DNA of 41,337 nucleotides, from contig JBAXLO010000011.1 of assembly GCA_037134755.1 (NCBI GenBank), positions 1 to 41,337 of the forward strand. Reading direction: 5' to 3'. Below the pieces are notes generated by a model that did not search any database, was not told the DNA's origin, and saw only the letters and a list, made by a program, of their open reading frames with translations. The position numbers and the translations under genes are program-made. Within the stretch, counting starts at the first letter, position 1, and each line of letters opens with the position of its first letter. This document shows positions 1 to 8,460 of the stretch, one piece after another. The DNA is from JBAXLO01 sp037134755 (GTDB taxonomy: Bacteria; Bacteroidota; Bacteroidia; Bacteroidales; JACABE01).

Positions 1-972
1 TTAACAACTTATCTTTCATTAAAAGCATTAGGAGGAACAGCTTTCGGTGGTTTTGTTAAGATTACTCATGAAGCTCCCGAAAAGTTTCACATGATATTAG
101 ATAAGATTAATCCAAACTATATTGACCTTCCTGGATTAGGAGTGTTAATTGGTGGAATGTGGGTTGCTAATCTTGATTATTGGGGATGCAATCAATATAT
201 AATTCAAAGAGCATTAGCTGCCAAAAGTATCAGAGAAGCTCAGAAAGGATTAGTGTTTGCTGGTTTTATTAAGATATTGTTACCTCTTATCGTAGTTGTT
301 CCGGGTATAGTTGCTTTTGTTTTAAAAGCCCCTATTACCAAACCTGACGAAGCTTATCCATGGTTGTTGCAGAACTTTATTCCTACAGGAGTTAAAGGAC
401 TTTGTTTTGCAGCTTTGGTTGCTGCCATTGCAGGTTCATTAGCTGCTATGATGAACAGTATTTCCACTATCTTCACGCTGGATATCTACAAAGCAATTAT
501 TAATAAGAATGCTTCTGAACAAAATCAGGTTTACATAGGTAGAACTGTTAGTGTTGTTGCTATAGTTATTGCAATGTGTATAGCTCCATTATTAAGAAAC
601 TTAGACCAGGCATTTCAATACATACAAGAGTTTACAGGCTTTGTAAGTCCGGGTGCTTTAGCAATATTCTTAATGGGTATGTTCTGGAAACGAGCCACAG
701 CAAACGGAGCTTTAGCTGCTGCTATTAGTACATTTGTATTATCATTCTTGTTTAAATTCCTAGCTCCTACCCTTCCATTTATGGATAGAATGGGAATAGT
801 ATTTATATTATGTATGCTTATTATAGTTGGAGTTTCTTATTTTGAAGGATTCAAAGTAAATGTAAAAGCAATTATATTAGAAAAAGGGCTATTCTCAACA
901 AGCAAAGGATTTAATATATTAGCGGTTATTATTATATTAATATTAGCTTTCTTATATACTTATTTCTGGTAA
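1..972 (+). CDS. Sodium:solute symporter (SSS family), C-terminal part; probable sugar/galactose transporter
   Basis: The reading frame is open from base 1, so the gene begins outside the window and about 323 C-terminal residues are visible. The protein is very hydrophobic, with repeated membrane spans up to the last residues. A segment GGMWVANLDYWGCNQYIIQRAL, cut here as WVANLDYWGCNQYIIQRAL, matches SSS-family sugar symporters (SglT type), in which sodium entry drives solute uptake across the inner membrane. It is followed 150 bases later on the same strand by galactokinase, so galactose or a related hexose is the likely substrate. That substrate is inferred from context. Family assignment is firm. 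Confidence 0.88.
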   Translation, partial: LTTYLSLKALGGTAFGGFVKITHEAPEKFHMILDKINPNYIDLPGLGVLIGGMWVANLDYWGCNQYIIQRALAAKSIREAQKGLVFAGFIKILLPLIVVVPGIVAFVLKAPITKPDEAYPWLLQNFIPTGVKGLCFAALVAAIAGSLAAMMNSISTIFTLDIYKAIINKNASEQNQVYIGRTVSVVAIVIAMCIAPLLRNLDQAFQYIQEFTGFVSPGALAIFLMGMFWKRATANGALAAAISTFVLSFLFKFLAPTLPFMDRMGIVFILCMLIIVGVSYFEGFKVNVKAIILEKGLFSTSKGFNILAVIIILILAFLYTYFW

Positions 973-973
973 T

Positions 974-1109
974 ACCTCTCCTAAATCCTCTCCAAAGGAG
1001 AGGACTTTAAAGGCAATGATAGTATAAAGGATAATATAATTAATAATCATAAAATAAAATAAACAAGCTGACTTTCCTCCCTTTCCTTTGGAGAGGGCTG
1101 GGGAGAGGT
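974..1109. repeat. Imperfect inverted-repeat element between symporter and galK
   Basis: The ends ACCTCTCC (974-981) and GGAGAGGT (1102-1109) are perfect inverted repeats. Inside them, CCTCTCCAAAGGAGAGG on the left has a degenerate counterpart on the right (CCTTTGGAGAGG). The left inner copy is itself a near-perfect dyad. The centre (about 1012-1068) is AT-rich and non-coding. This resembles short palindromic elements found dispersed in Bacteroidota genomes. It could fold in the symporter-galK transcript. It fills the whole gap and starts directly after the symporter stop. Confidence 0.6.
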
Positions 1110-1122
1110 CAAAACAACAAAC

Positions 1123-2274
1123 ATGAACATAGAACAACTTACAAAAGTATTTAAAGAGAAATTCAAGGGAGATTACGCTGTATTCTCAGCTCCCGGACGT
1201 ATTAATATCATTGGCGAACACACTGATTATAATAATGGTTTTGTGTTGCCTGGTGCAATCAATAAAACTATTGATTTGGTTATTCATATTAATAAGAATA
1301 GTAATATTATTAGTGCTGTAGCTAATGATTTGAATGAAGAAGAAAGCTTCACTAAAGATACTATAGATACTAAATATCATTGGACAAAGTACATCCTTGG
1401 TGTAGTTGGAGAACTCACCAAGTTAGGTTGCAATATTCCCGGCTTCGATTGTGTGTTTGGAGGTAATGTTCCTGTTGGAAGTGGGATGTCTTCTTCAGCA
1501 GCATTAGAATCTGTCGTTGGACTTGCTTTAAACGAACTTTTAGGTTTAAATCTTAGTCGTTTTCAATTAGCAAAAGTAGGTCAGATGTCAGAACATAATT
1601 ATGTAGGCGTTCGTTGCGGTATCATGGACCAGTTTGCTTCTCTTTTTGGTGATGAAGGTAAGCTTGTTAAACTTGATTGCCGTTCGTTGGAATACGAAAT
1701 GATTCCTTTTAATCCTATAGGTTACAGTATCGTTTTATTAGACACTAAAGTTTCGCATAGTCTTGCTTCTTCCGAGTATAATAAACGTAGAGCTAGTTGC
1801 GAAGAAGGTGTAAGTATTATAGCAACCAAATATAAAGAAGTAAAAAGCCTTAGGGATGTCTCTATTGATATGCTTGAAGAGTTTATTGATGATATGAGTA
1901 TTGAAACCTATAAGCGTTGTCTTTATGTAGTTGGTGAAATAGATCGTTTACAAAAAGCTTGCGAAGCATTAAAAGTAAATGACTTCATTAAAGTTGGCAA
2001 ATTAATGTTTGAAACTCATGATGGTTTGCAGGTTCTATATGAAGTTAGTTGCGATGAACTTGATTTCTTAGTGCAAATTGCCAAAGAATTTGATGGAGCA
2101 ATAGGCTCACGTGTTATGGGTGGTGGTTTCGGTGGTTGCACAATTAGTTTAGTTGAAACAGATAAAGAAAAAGACTTTATAGAGCAATCTTCAATCAAAT
2201 TTAAAGAAAAGTTTGGCTATAACCCTATAGTACATGAAGTAGAAATAGCTTCAGGTGCAAGAAGGATTATATAA
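1123..2274 (+). CDS. galK: Galactokinase
   Basis: This enzyme phosphorylates alpha-D-galactose to galactose-1-phosphate with ATP, the first committed step of the Leloir pathway, in the cytoplasm. The 383-residue length is normal for the family. The galactokinase signature PGRINIIGEHTDY lies at 24-36, the GHMP kinase ATP loop PVGSGMSSSAA at 117-127, the expected catalytic Asp in IMDQ at 169, and the C-terminal glycine-rich motif SRVMGGGFGGCT at 329-340. All key residues are present. It starts just after an inverted-repeat element, downstream of the probable sugar symporter. No galT or galM is seen downstream; the next gene is convergent. Confidence 0.96.
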   Translation: MNIEQLTKVFKEKFKGDYAVFSAPGRINIIGEHTDYNNGFVLPGAINKTIDLVIHINKNSNIISAVANDLNEEESFTKDTIDTKYHWTKYILGVVGELTKLGCNIPGFDCVFGGNVPVGSGMSSSAALESVVGLALNELLGLNLSRFQLAKVGQMSEHNYVGVRCGIMDQFASLFGDEGKLVKLDCRSLEYEMIPFNPIGYSIVLLDTKVSHSLASSEYNKRRASCEEGVSIIATKYKEVKSLRDVSIDMLEEFIDDMSIETYKRCLYVVGEIDRLQKACEALKVNDFIKVGKLMFETHDGLQVLYEVSCDELDFLVQIAKEFDGAIGSRVMGGGFGGCTISLVETDKEKDFIEQSSIKFKEKFGYNPIVHEVEIASGARRII

Positions 2275-2311
2275 AAACGAAATAAGAAATAGCAATAATT
2301 TAAATCAAAAT

Positions 2312-2339
2312 ACCTGACCGATTTCAATATCAGTCAGGT
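2312..2339. terminator. Bidirectional terminator-like hairpin between convergent galK and LruC gene
   Basis: Arms ACCTGACCGAT (2312-2322) and ATCAGTCAGGT (2329-2339) pair over 11 positions with one mismatch around a 6-base loop. The right arm is followed by a T-rich run (CTTATTT) and the left is preceded by A-rich sequence, so it can serve both convergent genes. Confidence 0.7.
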
Positions 2340-2370
2340 CTTATTTAAAACAGTATTATTAATTGTCTTT

Positions 2371-3720
2371 CTAGTGATAGATAAAATTAATATCACGATA
2401 AGTACTGCTTGTATTACTAAACCAATCAGTATATATAGTTCCATTGCTTTGTGCCCATACAGGGAACAGTAAATAAGCTTTAGGTAAAGCTGCTTTTTCG
2501 ATTGGATAACTAAAACTTTGCGATAGATTAATTGCCCAAGGTAAATTATTCGAACTCTTATAATATCTGTTTGATCCTATATCACTATTATCATCTTTAG
2601 TTCCTAACAAACTTAAATTTGCAAGATCTGTTGGCGGCATGTCAGGTAGATGAACTTCATAACCTCTACGTTTATTAGTAATAATAAATGAATTATATGG
2701 TGGATTACCTAATATAGTTTGAGAAATAGCTTTTGAAAACTTAACTACAACATATAAAGTATCAGGTGTTCCGTACATACCTCCAACTGATGTATTATAT
2801 CCGGCCATATAAGGAGGATTGTTACCGGTTATATTTCTAAAATGTTTAAATGCATTATCAAATACAATTATTACAGCTTTATTTTGATTAACCTCAAGTC
2901 CATTTGCAGAAACATATATATAATTATCAGTAAGTTTTATACCAGTTACACTTTCAACAATTAAGGGATCAACATTTAATTGAAATCCAAACCCATTTTC
3001 AAAACCTGCACCTGTTGCTTTAACAATAAATCTAGCATCTATTTCAGTAACATTTTGCTGTGCATTTAATATCTGATTAAAATTATAATCAATAACTAAA
3101 TCATTGAAATCATAATCTCCTTTTGCAGGCCAAAGATCTTCAAATGCCAATGTTCCTGTCTTTCCTTGAATAGGAAAAAAAGAATTAAAGGATTTATTTT
3201 TATCCATTGGATAATCATCATAAATATCAGGGATGCCATCATTATCAGAATCAATAGAATTGTCAATGCTTATTTGTATTGGAGTTTTTGTTAGCGGTTT
3301 ATTTTGATTAATTGCCAATTCCACTTTACCTTTTGCAATCTGAACTTTGTATTCACCTTCCAGTCCTGGATATTTTGTAGCTATCACTATATCCTTATAA
3401 AAAGCAGGTAAAGGATGGTTTATATTTAAAATTCCATTAATATCAGTTGTAGCACTTGTAATTAATCTGCCTCCATTTATAGTATAATCTGAAAGAATAT
3501 CAATCCTAATATTATTCATGCTTTTACCATTACTATCTATAGTTTTGATTTTTAAATTAGTATTTATGGAAGTAGCATAATTAAAATGTGGATCAACAAT
3601 GATATTATCTAACATAACTTCTGTTGATATTTTTTGAAATAAATCTCTTTTGCAGAAAGTTAATCCTAACAATGATATTATTAGAAATAAAAATATGTAT
3701 CTACGTATGTTTTTTTTCAT
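2371..3720 (-). CDS. LruC domain-containing lipoprotein
   Basis: 449 residues. The N-terminus MKKNIRRYIFLFLIISLLG is a lipoprotein signal ending at Cys23 (LTFC), so the protein is probably lipid-anchored and exported. Residues about 157-170 (DSDNDGIPDIYDDYP) form a calcium-binding thrombospondin-3-like loop. It is followed by the LruC domain (about 190-445), recognised by LAFEDLWPAKGDYDFNDLV. Residues 50-140 look like a beta-sandwich of the carboxypeptidase-regulatory/Big type. LruC proteins are surface or periplasmic proteins whose biochemical role is not established. It is a single gene, convergent with galK. Confidence 0.85.
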   Translation of the reverse strand: MKKNIRRYIFLFLIISLLGLTFCKRDLFQKISTEVMLDNIIVDPHFNYATSINTNLKIKTIDSNGKSMNNIRIDILSDYTINGGRLITSATTDINGILNINHPLPAFYKDIVIATKYPGLEGEYKVQIAKGKVELAINQNKPLTKTPIQISIDNSIDSDNDGIPDIYDDYPMDKNKSFNSFFPIQGKTGTLAFEDLWPAKGDYDFNDLVIDYNFNQILNAQQNVTEIDARFIVKATGAGFENGFGFQLNVDPLIVESVTGIKLTDNYIYVSANGLEVNQNKAVIIVFDNAFKHFRNITGNNPPYMAGYNTSVGGMYGTPDTLYVVVKFSKAISQTILGNPPYNSFIITNKRRGYEVHLPDMPPTDLANLSLLGTKDDNSDIGSNRYYKSSNNLPWAINLSQSFSYPIEKAALPKAYLLFPVWAQSNGTIYTDWFSNTSSTYRDINFIYH

Positions 3721-3767
3721 TTATTTTGATTTAATATTAGAGCCCATTATATACAAACTTTATTTTA

Positions 3768-3775
3768 CAAAGTTA
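3768..3775 (-). promoter_or_regulatory. Possible -7 box (TAACTTTG) for the LruC gene
   Basis: On the minus strand TAACTTTG fits the Bacteroidota -7 consensus TAnnTTTG and sits about 47 bases before the ATG. No convincing -33 TTTG lies 18-21 bases upstream, so the call is tentative. Confidence 0.35.
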
Positions 3776-4247
3776 CATCAAATTATCAATTATTAGATAT
3801 TAACATTAACAAATTACATACCTTTAATAAATATAATTTCATAAACAATAGATTGTAAAACATCAACTATCAAATATCTTTCCAATTACGGACAATCTAA
3901 CTTATTTCGGGAAGTTAAATGCAAATTAATATGATATTTATATTTTCTTTTATAGTTCTTTTGAAAATAAAGTCAATTAAAATATAACATCATTAACAAA
4001 TTAACAATAAACTAAAGGTTATGTTTTATTTTAACCATTTTGGTTATAAGCATCTATTAATTATAATATATTCCTACAGGTAGCTTAATTAAATATAAAT
4101 ATTTGAAAGATAAATTTGCAATAATATTAAGTAATAAAAATATTTATTAAATAATTAATGTAAAAGTGATAAATAAGTTGTATTTTTATTAACTAAATAA
4201 AATATATATTCCAACTTTATATAATGTTGTAATTAAATCAATTGAGA
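3776..4247. other. Gene-free divergent intergenic region
   Basis: About 470 bases of very AT-rich DNA lie between the divergent LruC and histidine kinase genes. I see no ORF of interest. Weak dyads are present: TAACTT/AAGTTA at 3898-3917, and AACCA/TGGTT near 4033-4045. Neither can be assigned to a known operator. No clear two-box promoter for the kinase was found. Confidence 0.5.
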
Positions 4248-6392
4248 ATGGACAATCAATCAAAAACTAAAGATGAACTTATCGCTGAACTAGAATCATT
4301 GCAAAGAAAGTATGATAATTTAAAAATAATTACAGATAACACTTCTGATGTAATCTGGATTATGGATTCACAAATGAATTATACATATATAAGTCCTTCT
4401 ATTTATATTCAAAGAGGTTACACTCCTGAAGAGTTTCTAAAACTAAAACAAAAAGAAATATATAGTGAGAGTTCAATAATTAAATTAAAAGATACTTATG
4501 AGAAACATGGCAAGCTATCAAAATCAAGTAAATTCCCAAAAGATTATTTTCTAACAATAGAATTAGAGCATAAATGTAAAAATGGATCAATTGTTATAGG
4601 AGAAGTGTTGATAAATCCATTAATTAATGATAAAGGGGAGCTAATTGGGATTCATGGAACTACAAGAAACATTTCTGACAGAAAACATATAGAAAACAAA
4701 ATCCAACTGCAAAATATTATTTTAAATGGTGTTGCTGAGGCTACTTATTCATTATTAATTAATGAAAACTTTAATAATGCTATCAATAATGCATTATTAC
4801 GTCTTGGTGATTCAATTGGAATAGATAGAATATATATAAATCAAACACATATTGATCCTGTTACTAAAATACTTTTGTTTAGTTTAAAACATGAATGGAC
4901 AAATAGTACTATTAAGTCTTTCATCAATAAAAATAAAAATAAATATATTAAACTAAGTTTTGATGAATATGCTCCTAATTGGTTTGACATATTGAGTAAA
5001 GGAGACATAGTACATGGAATCACTAAGAAACATTCAATTCCAGAAAAATCATTACTGAATGAACAAGGTGTATTTTCAACTTTAATTGTACCTATCCACA
5101 CAGGAAAAGAATTATGGGGTTTTATAGGATTTGATGATTGTACATACGAAAGAATGTGGTCAGAAGGCGAAATCTCAATATTAAAAGCTTTTGCTGCAAG
5201 TATTGGAGGAGCCATTAAACTTGAACAGAACAAAGAAAATCTGATAAAATCGAATGAGAAAACAATTGCTTCTGATAGGTTAAAAACATGTTTGTTAATG
5301 AACATGAGTCATGAATTAAGGACACCAATGAATGGCATATTAGGTTTTGCAGAAATATTAAGTGAAGAATTAGAAGGGAATAATCATGAAATAGCAGAAA
5401 AAATACTGATTTCAGGCAAAAGATTAATGAAAACACTTAATACTATTCTTGAGCTTTCGCAATTAGAATCGGGTGTAAAAGAAATTGAATTCACGACAAC
5501 CAATATAACCGAAGAAATAAATAATGTAATTGACGAATTTCAAGAAAATGCCTTAAAAAACAAACTAGAACTTGTATCAATTGTTAGAAAAAATATTATA
5601 TGCAAAACGGAGCCATTTCTATTTTCAAAGATCATATCAAATATTATTGATAATGCAATAAAATTCACAAAAGAAGGTGGAGTAGTGACTGAAGCAGATG
5701 TAAAAGTAATAGATAATAATGAATTTATTGAGATCAAAATTAAAGATACCGGGATTGGAATATCCACAGAAAATCAGCAATTAATATTTGATGAATTTAA
5801 ACAAATCAGCGAAGGCTACGGAAGAAATTACGAAGGTGTTGGATTAGGATTAACACTTGCGCAAAAAATGATTAAATTATTAAATGGCGCTATTGTTGTT
5901 GAAAGTGAGACAGGTATTGGTTCGGTATTTACGGTTAGGATTCCATATAAACAAGAAAAGCATGTGCCTATAAAAGTTATTCCTGATAATATTATTATAG
6001 AAAAGAATAATAATATTAATGACGAAGAATTACCTCTAGTTCTTTTAGTTGAGGATAACATGATGAATATTGATCTTACCATTGCATTTTTAAAGCATAG
6101 CTGTAAGATTGATTTTGCAACTGATGCAGCTTCAGCAATTGCCAAAGCAAAAGAAAATAATTACAAAGCTATTTTACTTGATATTAATCTAAGCTCCGAT
6201 ACTGATGGCTTATATGTGTTAAAAGAAATACGTAAACTTGCACAATATGCTGACACTCCAATTATAGCCGTCACCGGATACACTATGCATGGCGATAAAG
6301 AACGCTTATTGCAAGCAGGGTGTTCGCATTATTTACCCAAACCTTTTACCCGTGATGTGATTGTTAATTTAATGAGCGAAGTTTTGGAATAA
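4248..6392 (+). CDS. Soluble hybrid histidine kinase (PAS-GAF-HisKA-HATPase-REC)
   Basis: I chose the ATG at 4248 (714 residues) over an in-frame TTG two codons earlier. Domains in order: short coiled coil (about 5-22), PAS (about 22-145), GAF-like (about 160-325), HisKA with phospho-acceptor His355 in MSHELRTPMNG, HATPase (about 440-570) with N box IIDNAIKF, G1 DTGIGIS and G2 GVGLGL, then a receiver domain (about 594-714) with acidic Asp603 and phospho-acceptor Asp645 in LLDINL and the conserved Lys in PKPF. No membrane span is visible, so the sensor is cytoplasmic. No DNA-binding output domain is fused and no partner regulator lies nearby, so the phosphorelay target is unknown. Confidence 0.94.
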   Translation: MDNQSKTKDELIAELESLQRKYDNLKIITDNTSDVIWIMDSQMNYTYISPSIYIQRGYTPEEFLKLKQKEIYSESSIIKLKDTYEKHGKLSKSSKFPKDYFLTIELEHKCKNGSIVIGEVLINPLINDKGELIGIHGTTRNISDRKHIENKIQLQNIILNGVAEATYSLLINENFNNAINNALLRLGDSIGIDRIYINQTHIDPVTKILLFSLKHEWTNSTIKSFINKNKNKYIKLSFDEYAPNWFDILSKGDIVHGITKKHSIPEKSLLNEQGVFSTLIVPIHTGKELWGFIGFDDCTYERMWSEGEISILKAFAASIGGAIKLEQNKENLIKSNEKTIASDRLKTCLLMNMSHELRTPMNGILGFAEILSEELEGNNHEIAEKILISGKRLMKTLNTILELSQLESGVKEIEFTTTNITEEINNVIDEFQENALKNKLELVSIVRKNIICKTEPFLFSKIISNIIDNAIKFTKEGGVVTEADVKVIDNNEFIEIKIKDTGIGISTENQQLIFDEFKQISEGYGRNYEGVGLGLTLAQKMIKLLNGAIVVESETGIGSVFTVRIPYKQEKHVPIKVIPDNIIIEKNNNINDEELPLVLLVEDNMMNIDLTIAFLKHSCKIDFATDAASAIAKAKENNYKAILLDINLSSDTDGLYVLKEIRKLAQYADTPIIAVTGYTMHGDKERLLQAGCSHYLPKPFTRDVIVNLMSEVLE

Positions 6393-6403
6393 CAGGCACC
6401 TAC

Positions 6404-6436
6404 CCACTTAACCGATTTCCGGCTTCGTGGTTTTTT
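6404..6436 (+). terminator. Weak intrinsic terminator after the histidine kinase
   Basis: CCAC (6404-6407) pairs with GTGG (6427-6430), and an inner CCG pairs with CGG across a 4x4 internal loop. Six T residues (6431-6436) follow directly. It lies 12 bases after the kinase stop. Confidence 0.5.
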
Positions 6437-6440
6437 CTTT

Positions 6441-6469
6441 TCTATTTTATCTTTGTATGATAAAATAGA
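6441..6469. other. Perfect 11-bp inverted repeat downstream of the kinase
   Basis: TCTATTTTATC (6441-6451) pairs perfectly with GATAAAATAGA (6459-6469) around a 7-base loop. No T tract follows, so it is not a classic terminator, though it may stabilise the 3' end left by the preceding T-rich stretch. TATGATAAAA inside it recurs at 7205-7214, beyond the tandem array. Confidence 0.55.
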
Positions 6470-6542
6470 TGTACATTTGTATTCGTTTAATCAATAATCT
6501 TAATAACATATTTTAATGATATCAAAATTAAATATAAATAGG

Positions 6543-7073
6543 TTGCTCACAACTTTATTACGAGTTTAAAGCATCTTTTTCTTTTGTCCGCGCCGTGGAC
6601 AGACCGTTTTTATATCTCTTTCTCTTGTCCACGGTATGGACAGACTTAAAAGACATCTTTTCGACGTGTCCACGGTATGGACAGACCGAAAAGACATCTT
6701 TACGACGTGTCCACAGTATGGACAGACCGAAAAGACATCAATTCGACGTGTCCACGGTATGGACAGACGTAAAAGACATCTTTTCGGTAATCGAATAACT
6801 TTCGGACTCCGTAAAGACATCTTTTTGTCACCCTCACAACTTTCGGACACCATAAAGACATCTTTTCGGTAATCGAATAACTTTCGGACTCCGTAAAGAC
6901 ATCTTTTCGGTAATCGAATAACTTTCGGACTCCGTAAAGACGTCTTTTCGGTAATCGAATAACTTTCGGACTCCGTAAAGACATCTTTTCGGTTACCTAA
7001 TAACTTTCGCATGAGGAAAAGACATCTTTACAGCGTACGCACAACTTTTTTATTTAATATTTACATCTTTTAC
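6543..7073. repeat. 41-bp tandem repeat array, about 13 units, mosaic of two half-unit families
   Basis: Units begin at about 6543, 6584, 6625, 6666, 6707, 6748, 6787, 6828, 6869, 6910, 6951, 6992 and 7033. The spacing is 41 bp except for one 39-bp unit. The right part of most units is the near-palindrome AAAGACATCTTTTCG. The left part switches family in the middle: units 2-6 carry GTGTCCACGGTATGGACAGA or a variant (dyad GTCCA/TGGAC), while units 7 and 9-11 carry GTAATCGAATAACTTTCGGA (dyad CGAA/TTCG). Unit 8 and the end units carry a third variant with CTCACAACTTT or CGCACAACTTT. Units 9 and 11 are identical and unit 10 differs by one base. 41 is not a multiple of 3, and the frames left open across it are by-products of repetition. 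Confidence 0.95.
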
Positions 7074-7464
7074 TAATATAAATATTGAGTGATATATTAA
7101 TTATAAGATGTTTGTATAAATAAAAGTATGCGAAGCAATCTGAAATCTTTTTTGAAAACAAATTTAATATAACATAGCTCTATTTTTTTCTTCCTTTGTT
7201 ATGGTATGATAAAACCATGTGTTAACCCCACATCGACTTACTAGATAAAGAAATATTTAATAAATCTATATGTTTTATATTATGGTGTGATAAAAATGAG
7301 TAAGTTGTGGTGTACCTTCGGCAAGCTCATATACCGACATTGAATTGGATTCCTGAGCTTAAAGATGGGACAGTAAAATATATTTATTAATATGATTAAA
7401 AATAAATAACTATATTTGCAAAACATTTAATAGAAATATATCAGTAACATAAATAGAGAAAGAA
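7074..7464. other. Gene-free region with degenerate direct and inverted repeats
   Basis: A 16-base direct repeat with one mismatch, TTATGGTATGATAAAA (7199-7214) and TTATGGTGTGATAAAA (7280-7295), brackets a diverged inverted repeat (CACATCGACTTACT at 7229-7242 against 7299-7312, 11 of 14 matching). A second inverted pair, AAGCTCA (7323-7329) and TGAGCTT (7354-7360), lies in sequence resembling a decayed palindromic intergenic repeat (ACCTTCGGCAAGCTCA). No coding potential is seen. Confidence 0.55.
7411..7418 (+). promoter_or_regulatory. Possible -7 box (TATATTTG) for the lipoprotein gene
   Basis: TATATTTG fits TAnnTTTG exactly and lies 46 bases before the ATG at 7465. The -33 position holds only TATG, so the match is partial. 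Confidence 0.45.
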
Positions 7465-8391
7465 ATGAAGAAAAATAATATTTATATCCTTTTAAGATTT
7501 CTTTTTATATTTGTTGTTATGCAATTTACTTCTTGCGATAAAATATCAGAAATAAATCAAGAGCCTGAACTGGAATCCCTGCAACAAGGTCTTAAAACCT
7601 CTGTTGCTATTGGATACTGTGCATCAATTGTAGTTGCGGCTGCTAACGGAAAGCAATTGCCCGATAATGTCACTGTAAATCAACAAACCGGATTAATATA
7701 TATTAAGATCGACAGCAACCATCCTCTGCCTTTTAATAAAAATATTGGCGATATTATTATTGCTTACCTCTGGAATAATAATAGTGGTATAATGTCGGTA
7801 TTATTCTCGAAAATAGATATCCTTGGTGGTAATATAAAGCTATTTGGCATATATACCGTACCTGTTATGGCTCGAAATAATGCTGAAGGAATTGATGTTG
7901 TATATGCAAAAGAAGATATATTAATAGGCAATGGTTCTGATACAATTTTAAATATGGGTAATATTACCGATTTCTATTACAATTCGGAACTCGATCGTTT
8001 AAATACCGAGAAGCCAACTGATGCTTTTGTTGCAGTAAAACAAAATTTTTGGTTTGTTAATATCGATCAAAACAATACTTATTCAAATGTGTATGATGAT
8101 AACATTACAGTAAATGGTGGAGGACAAATTGCTGAAGCTTATGGTAATTCAGGTGGAGTAATTTATCATGCAATGATAAATACTACAGTAAATTATTCCT
8201 CATGCAATCTTAATCCAATAAGTGGAACAGCACTTTTGCAGAACTTTAAAATAGGAGGATCTCCATTAATTGATTTAGGTAATTATTTATTAAGTTTTAA
8301 TAATAATTGTAACGGAAAAGCTCATGTAGATATAAGTACAGGGAAATATTTAAACTTTTTTGATAAAGATATATCACTAAATCTTGAATAA
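7465..8391 (+). CDS. Hypothetical lipoprotein
   Basis: 308 residues. The N-terminal signal MKKNNIYILLRFLFIFVVMQ leads to a lipobox FTSC with Cys24, so the mature protein should be a membrane-anchored lipoprotein. The rest is soluble, rich in beta-type sequence, Asn and Gly, with five further Cys residues or fewer and no motif I recognise. The segment around 180-235 (YSNVYDDNITVNGGG and following) resembles repeat-rich surface proteins, but I assign no function. It follows the tandem array region and precedes a methyltransferase by 69 bases on the same strand, so cotranscription is possible. Confidence 0.8.
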   Translation: MKKNNIYILLRFLFIFVVMQFTSCDKISEINQEPELESLQQGLKTSVAIGYCASIVVAAANGKQLPDNVTVNQQTGLIYIKIDSNHPLPFNKNIGDIIIAYLWNNNSGIMSVLFSKIDILGGNIKLFGIYTVPVMARNNAEGIDVVYAKEDILIGNGSDTILNMGNITDFYYNSELDRLNTEKPTDAFVAVKQNFWFVNIDQNNTYSNVYDDNITVNGGGQIAEAYGNSGGVIYHAMINTTVNYSSCNLNPISGTALLQNFKIGGSPLIDLGNYLLSFNNNCNGKAHVDISTGKYLNFFDKDISLNLE

Positions 8392-8460
8392 AACAATAAG
8401 TAAAGATAAGCAATAATTCCCTTATCAATACATTATATTTCATTAATATTAAGCAAACAA

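Noticed and set aside
5215..5767. Antisense frames inside the histidine kinase gene
   Set aside because: The kinase has full domain content on the plus strand, and the antisense frames lack any recognisable feature.
6566..7012. Long open frames on both strands across the 41-bp array (148, 94, 78 and 67 codons)
   Set aside because: A 41-bp repeat without stop codons leaves several frames open at once. The predicted proteins merely cycle through the three frames, have no start context and share no family.
6543..7073. CRISPR array
   Set aside because: Units have a constant core, but the intervening parts are themselves repeated, no unique spacers exist, spacing is 41 bp with 15-bp core, and no cas genes are present.
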